From an uncultured Phocaeicola sp. (lineage in GTDB: Bacteria; Bacteroidota; Bacteroidia; Bacteroidales; Bacteroidaceae): a DNA stretch of 33,696 nt. The stretch covers positions 1 to 33,696 of the forward strand of contig CANQSM010000033.1 of assembly GCA_947626525.1 (NCBI GenBank), written 5' to 3'. The notes beneath the pieces are model-generated. The model was not told the DNA's origin, ran no database searches, and saw nothing but the letters and a program-made list of their open reading frames with translations. The translations under genes and the position numbers were made by a program. This document shows, piece by piece, positions 33,338-33,696 of the stretch (positions are counted from its first letter, which is position 1; each line of letters begins with the position of its first letter).

Positions 33338-33368
33338 CAAAAATAATGTTTTGCATGGAGTCTTGCAA
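33338..33368 (-). promoter_or_regulatory. Promoter of the SUI1-type gene (TTG, 20 bases, TATTTTTG)
   Basis: On the minus strand a TTG at 33368-33366 is followed, after 20 bases, by TATTTTTG at 33345-33338. This is the best full match to the Bacteroidetes -33/-7 arrangement in the window. Confidence 0.65.
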
Positions 33369-33419
33369 TGCAGTCAAAAGTTTTGTAGAAATTATGTTAA
33401 CTATCGCCAAGCGTTTATC

Positions 33420-33427
33420 TACTTTTG
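33420..33427 (+). promoter_or_regulatory. Orphan -7 box (TACTTTTG) at the edge of the IS982 remnant
   Basis: TACTTTTG on the plus strand points rightward into the antisense of the transposase remnant. No plus-strand gene follows in the last 270 bases, so the original target may have been cut away by the insertion. Confidence 0.35.
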
Positions 33428-33428
33428 C

Positions 33429-33653
33429 TTATTGTAAGCTAAATAAATGAAGGAGAAGAATGGTCATTATTCCACTATCCGACAGCGGGGTTTTCCTGTT
33501 ACGATGTTTCTTCCCAGCAGTGGTCGGAAGAAGATTTTTCTTCAATTCAAGAGCAAAATTCTTATCAAACTCATCAATAATACAGAAGATATCCGTAACC
33601 TTATCCTTGGTAATCATTGTTGCTGATTTGCAGGGTTTTGTTTTCTTTTTCAT
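33429..33653 (-). pseudogene. IS982-type transposase, N-terminal remnant
   Basis: The frame contains MITKDKVTDIFCIIDEFDKN (from Met13), then KKHRNRKTPLSDSGIMTILLL, the conserved N-terminus of Bacteroides IS982-family transposases (MITKDKVTEIFC.IDEF; RNRK..LSDSEIMTILL). It stops at 33429, just after ILLLHLFSLQ, long before the catalytic residues. SDSG in place of the usual SDSE suggests decay. It is on the same strand as the C-terminal remnant at 22750-22947. Confidence 0.8.
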
Positions 33654-33696
33654 GGTCGTATGTGTTTTGAAAGATGAATAAATGTTTTTTACCTCA

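Overview
The window looks like a chromosome segment of a Bacteroides or Phocaeicola species. The signs are the start of a SusC-type TonB-dependent receptor at the left edge, many Bacteroidetes -7 promoter boxes (TAnnTTTG), families typical of the order (DUF5686, DUF4836, NupG-type permease, carboxynorspermidine dehydrogenase) and few Shine-Dalgarno sequences. I found no tRNA, rRNA, CRISPR array or intact mobile element. All calls come from reading the sequence; no database search was run.

Left part (1-9706). A SusC-like receptor gene runs off the left edge on the minus strand. Upstream of it, two 36-base inverted repeats (364-399 and 652-687, 33 of 36 matching) enclose about 250 bases with a promoter box facing the receptor, as in a phase-variable invertible promoter. 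Next come a dispersed palindromic repeat, a DUF5686 outer-membrane protein, a divergent Crp/Fnr regulator, the pair miaA and diacylglycerol-kinase-like gene, gapA divergent from mscL, a second copy of the palindromic repeat, and a secreted protein that may be a C25 (gingipain-like) cysteine peptidase.

Middle part (9758-22730). guaA is followed by a long hairpin. A tightly packed seven-gene minus-strand operon then reads nucleoside permease, rsmE, DUF4836 lipoprotein, ABC ATPase, ABC permease, menA-type prenyltransferase, CPBP protease. After a 0.6-kb gene-poor stretch come an HslJ/META lipoprotein, a small ORF, a carboxynorspermidine dehydrogenase, and bcp-recA with a clear terminator.

Right part (22732-33696). 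Remnants of an IS982-type transposase (C-terminal piece at 22750-22947, N-terminal piece at 33429-33653, same strand) bracket a visibly GC-richer block. Its core is a seven-gene minus-strand operon for envelope glycolipid: Kdo-transferase homologue, LpxL-type acyltransferase, KdsB-like cytidylyltransferase, GT9 heptosyltransferase, two membrane-anchored LtaS/EptA-type transferases and a GT4 glycosyltransferase. An XRE regulator and a SUI1/YciH translation factor follow. The operon looks like one pathway: acceptor synthesis and acylation, Kdo activation and transfer, extension by GT9 and GT4 enzymes, and decoration with phospho-substituents.

The best candidates for something new are the predicted invertible promoter, the C25-like peptidase, and the divergent Kdo/lipid A operon between IS982 pieces.
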